Positions 63,478-64,000 of a stretch of DNA of 64,000 bases are shown here, piece by piece (within the stretch, counting starts at the first letter, position 1; each line of letters begins with the position of its first letter). Made by a program: the position numbers and the translations under genes. The notes below the pieces were generated by a model. It was not told the DNA's origin, did no database searches, and saw only the letters and a program-made list of their open reading frames with translations. The stretch is from Brenneria izadpanahii (lineage in GTDB: Bacteria; Pseudomonadota; Gammaproteobacteria; Enterobacterales; Enterobacteriaceae), in NCBI RefSeq assembly GCF_017569925.1, contig NZ_CP050854.1, positions 2,790,001 through 2,854,000 on the forward strand. Direction: 5' to 3'.

Positions 63478-64000
63478 ATGGAGTTCAGACAACTGCGCGC
63501 TTTTGTTATGTTGGCCGAATGCCTCAGTTACAGAGAAGCCGCCGATAAGTTATGGCTAACTCAACCTACACTAACAAAACAGATCAAGATGTTTGAACAA
63601 GAATTAGAATTAACGCTCTTCATTCGCGATAACCACGGGACTCAACTCAGTCCTCACGGGCTTGCCTTATATGACAACGCAAAAAATTTACTTGAGGAAA
63701 TTGATATATTTAAAACGCGTTGTAAGAATATGAAACACGGACTGGAAGGAAACTTATCCATTGGATTTATTAACTCCGTTTTAAAAATCATACCGGAAAT
63801 AATCTCCTCTTTCCGGGAGCGCTATCCTAAAATTAATATTCAGCTAAATGATCGCTCTTCTCCCCTACAGAAGGAATTAATTACCGCAGGGAAAATGCAA
63901 GTTGGCTTTATGCGATTGCCCGTTGAACATCCTCTGGCCTATGAAAAAATAGGAGAAGACTATCTTTCCATCATCTACAGTGAAAAAATAAATTTAGCGG
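63478..64000 (+). CDS. LysR-family regulator, 3'-truncated by window end
   Basis: The frame is open from the ATG at 63478, preceded by AGGAGGT, to the window end (174 complete codons). EFRQLRAFVMLAECLSYREA then LTQPTLTKQIKMFEQEL is a typical LTTR winged HTH, and the effector domain begins at about residue 90 (GNLSIGFINSVLKIIPEII). It is divergent from the radical SAM/PHP unit, the classic arrangement for a LysR regulator and its target. GC content is low, as in that unit. Confidence 0.9.
   Translation, partial: MEFRQLRAFVMLAECLSYREAADKLWLTQPTLTKQIKMFEQELELTLFIRDNHGTQLSPHGLALYDNAKNLLEEIDIFKTRCKNMKHGLEGNLSIGFINSVLKIIPEIISSFRERYPKINIQLNDRSSPLQKELITAGKMQVGFMRLPVEHPLAYEKIGEDYLSIIYSEKINLA

Overview
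This window is bacterial chromosome from a GC-rich member of the Gammaproteobacteria, very probably Enterobacterales and most like the plant-associated Pectobacteriaceae (Brenneria/Dickeya type). That placement is inferred from the Klebsiella-type nasR-nasFED-nasBA nitrate-assimilation locus with a CysJ-like reductase fused to the nitrate reductase, the SsuE-like and MalY-like proteins, and the CTGAATAATTCGAGT-type dispersed repeats. I see no tRNA, rRNA, CRISPR array, prophage or intact insertion sequence. Genes are dense, often joined by 4-nt ATGA overlaps, and almost all are metabolic or transport genes.

Layout. (1) 1-5.3 kb: a truncated atypical short-chain dehydrogenase (SDR), a D-amino-acid-dehydrogenase-like flavoprotein, a DapA-family lyase, a TetR regulator and an M20 amidohydrolase. 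(2) 15.5-5.4 kb, reverse strand: a catabolic operon with a VOC protein, MDR dehydrogenase, thioesterase, complete Dpp-type ABC importer, acyl-CoA synthetase and SDR. (3) 24.6-15.8 kb, reverse strand: a hydantoin-utilisation operon with a polar amino-acid-type ABC importer, N-carbamoyl-D-amino-acid hydrolase, DapA-like protein, hydantoinase, hydantoin racemase, LysR regulator and an atypical SDR, closed by an intrinsic terminator. (4) 38.1-25.0 kb, reverse strand: assimilatory nitrate/nitrite reduction. It has nasR (NIT-ANTAR antiterminator), a sigma54 promoter and a leader RNA with two ANTAR-type hexaloop hairpins and a terminator, then nasFED (importer), nasB (nitrite reductase), cobA (siroheme synthesis) and nasA. 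nasA is interrupted by a one-base frameshift.

(5) 38.3-40.0 kb: an XRE/MmyB-type regulator and an atypical SDR. (6) 40.2-50.0 kb, forward strand: a flavoprotein monooxygenase, SDR and UroD-family protein, then a family-5 ABC importer and a fused CMD/AhpD-like protein. (7) 50.2-53.1 kb: a DUF2251-like protein, a MalY/PatB-type C-S lyase and an orphan SsuE-like flavin reductase. (8) 60.7-53.1 kb, reverse strand: LysR regulator, UgpBAE/C-type importer, HAD phosphatase and CehA/McbA-type PHP hydrolase. (9) 61.1-64 kb: an AT-richer segment with a radical SAM/SPASM-like protein, a PHP phosphoesterase and a divergent, truncated LysR gene.

Taken together the window reads as a nitrogen- and carbon-scavenging region: import and hydrolysis of hydantoins, peptide-like compounds and phosphorylated compounds, plus nitrate. 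The D-amino acids expected from the hydantoin operon could in principle be oxidised by the flavoprotein at 0.8 kb. The least conventional parts are the radical SAM/PHP pair, the SDRs lacking catalytic Tyr/Lys, and the frameshifted nasA inside an otherwise intact, elaborately regulated operon.
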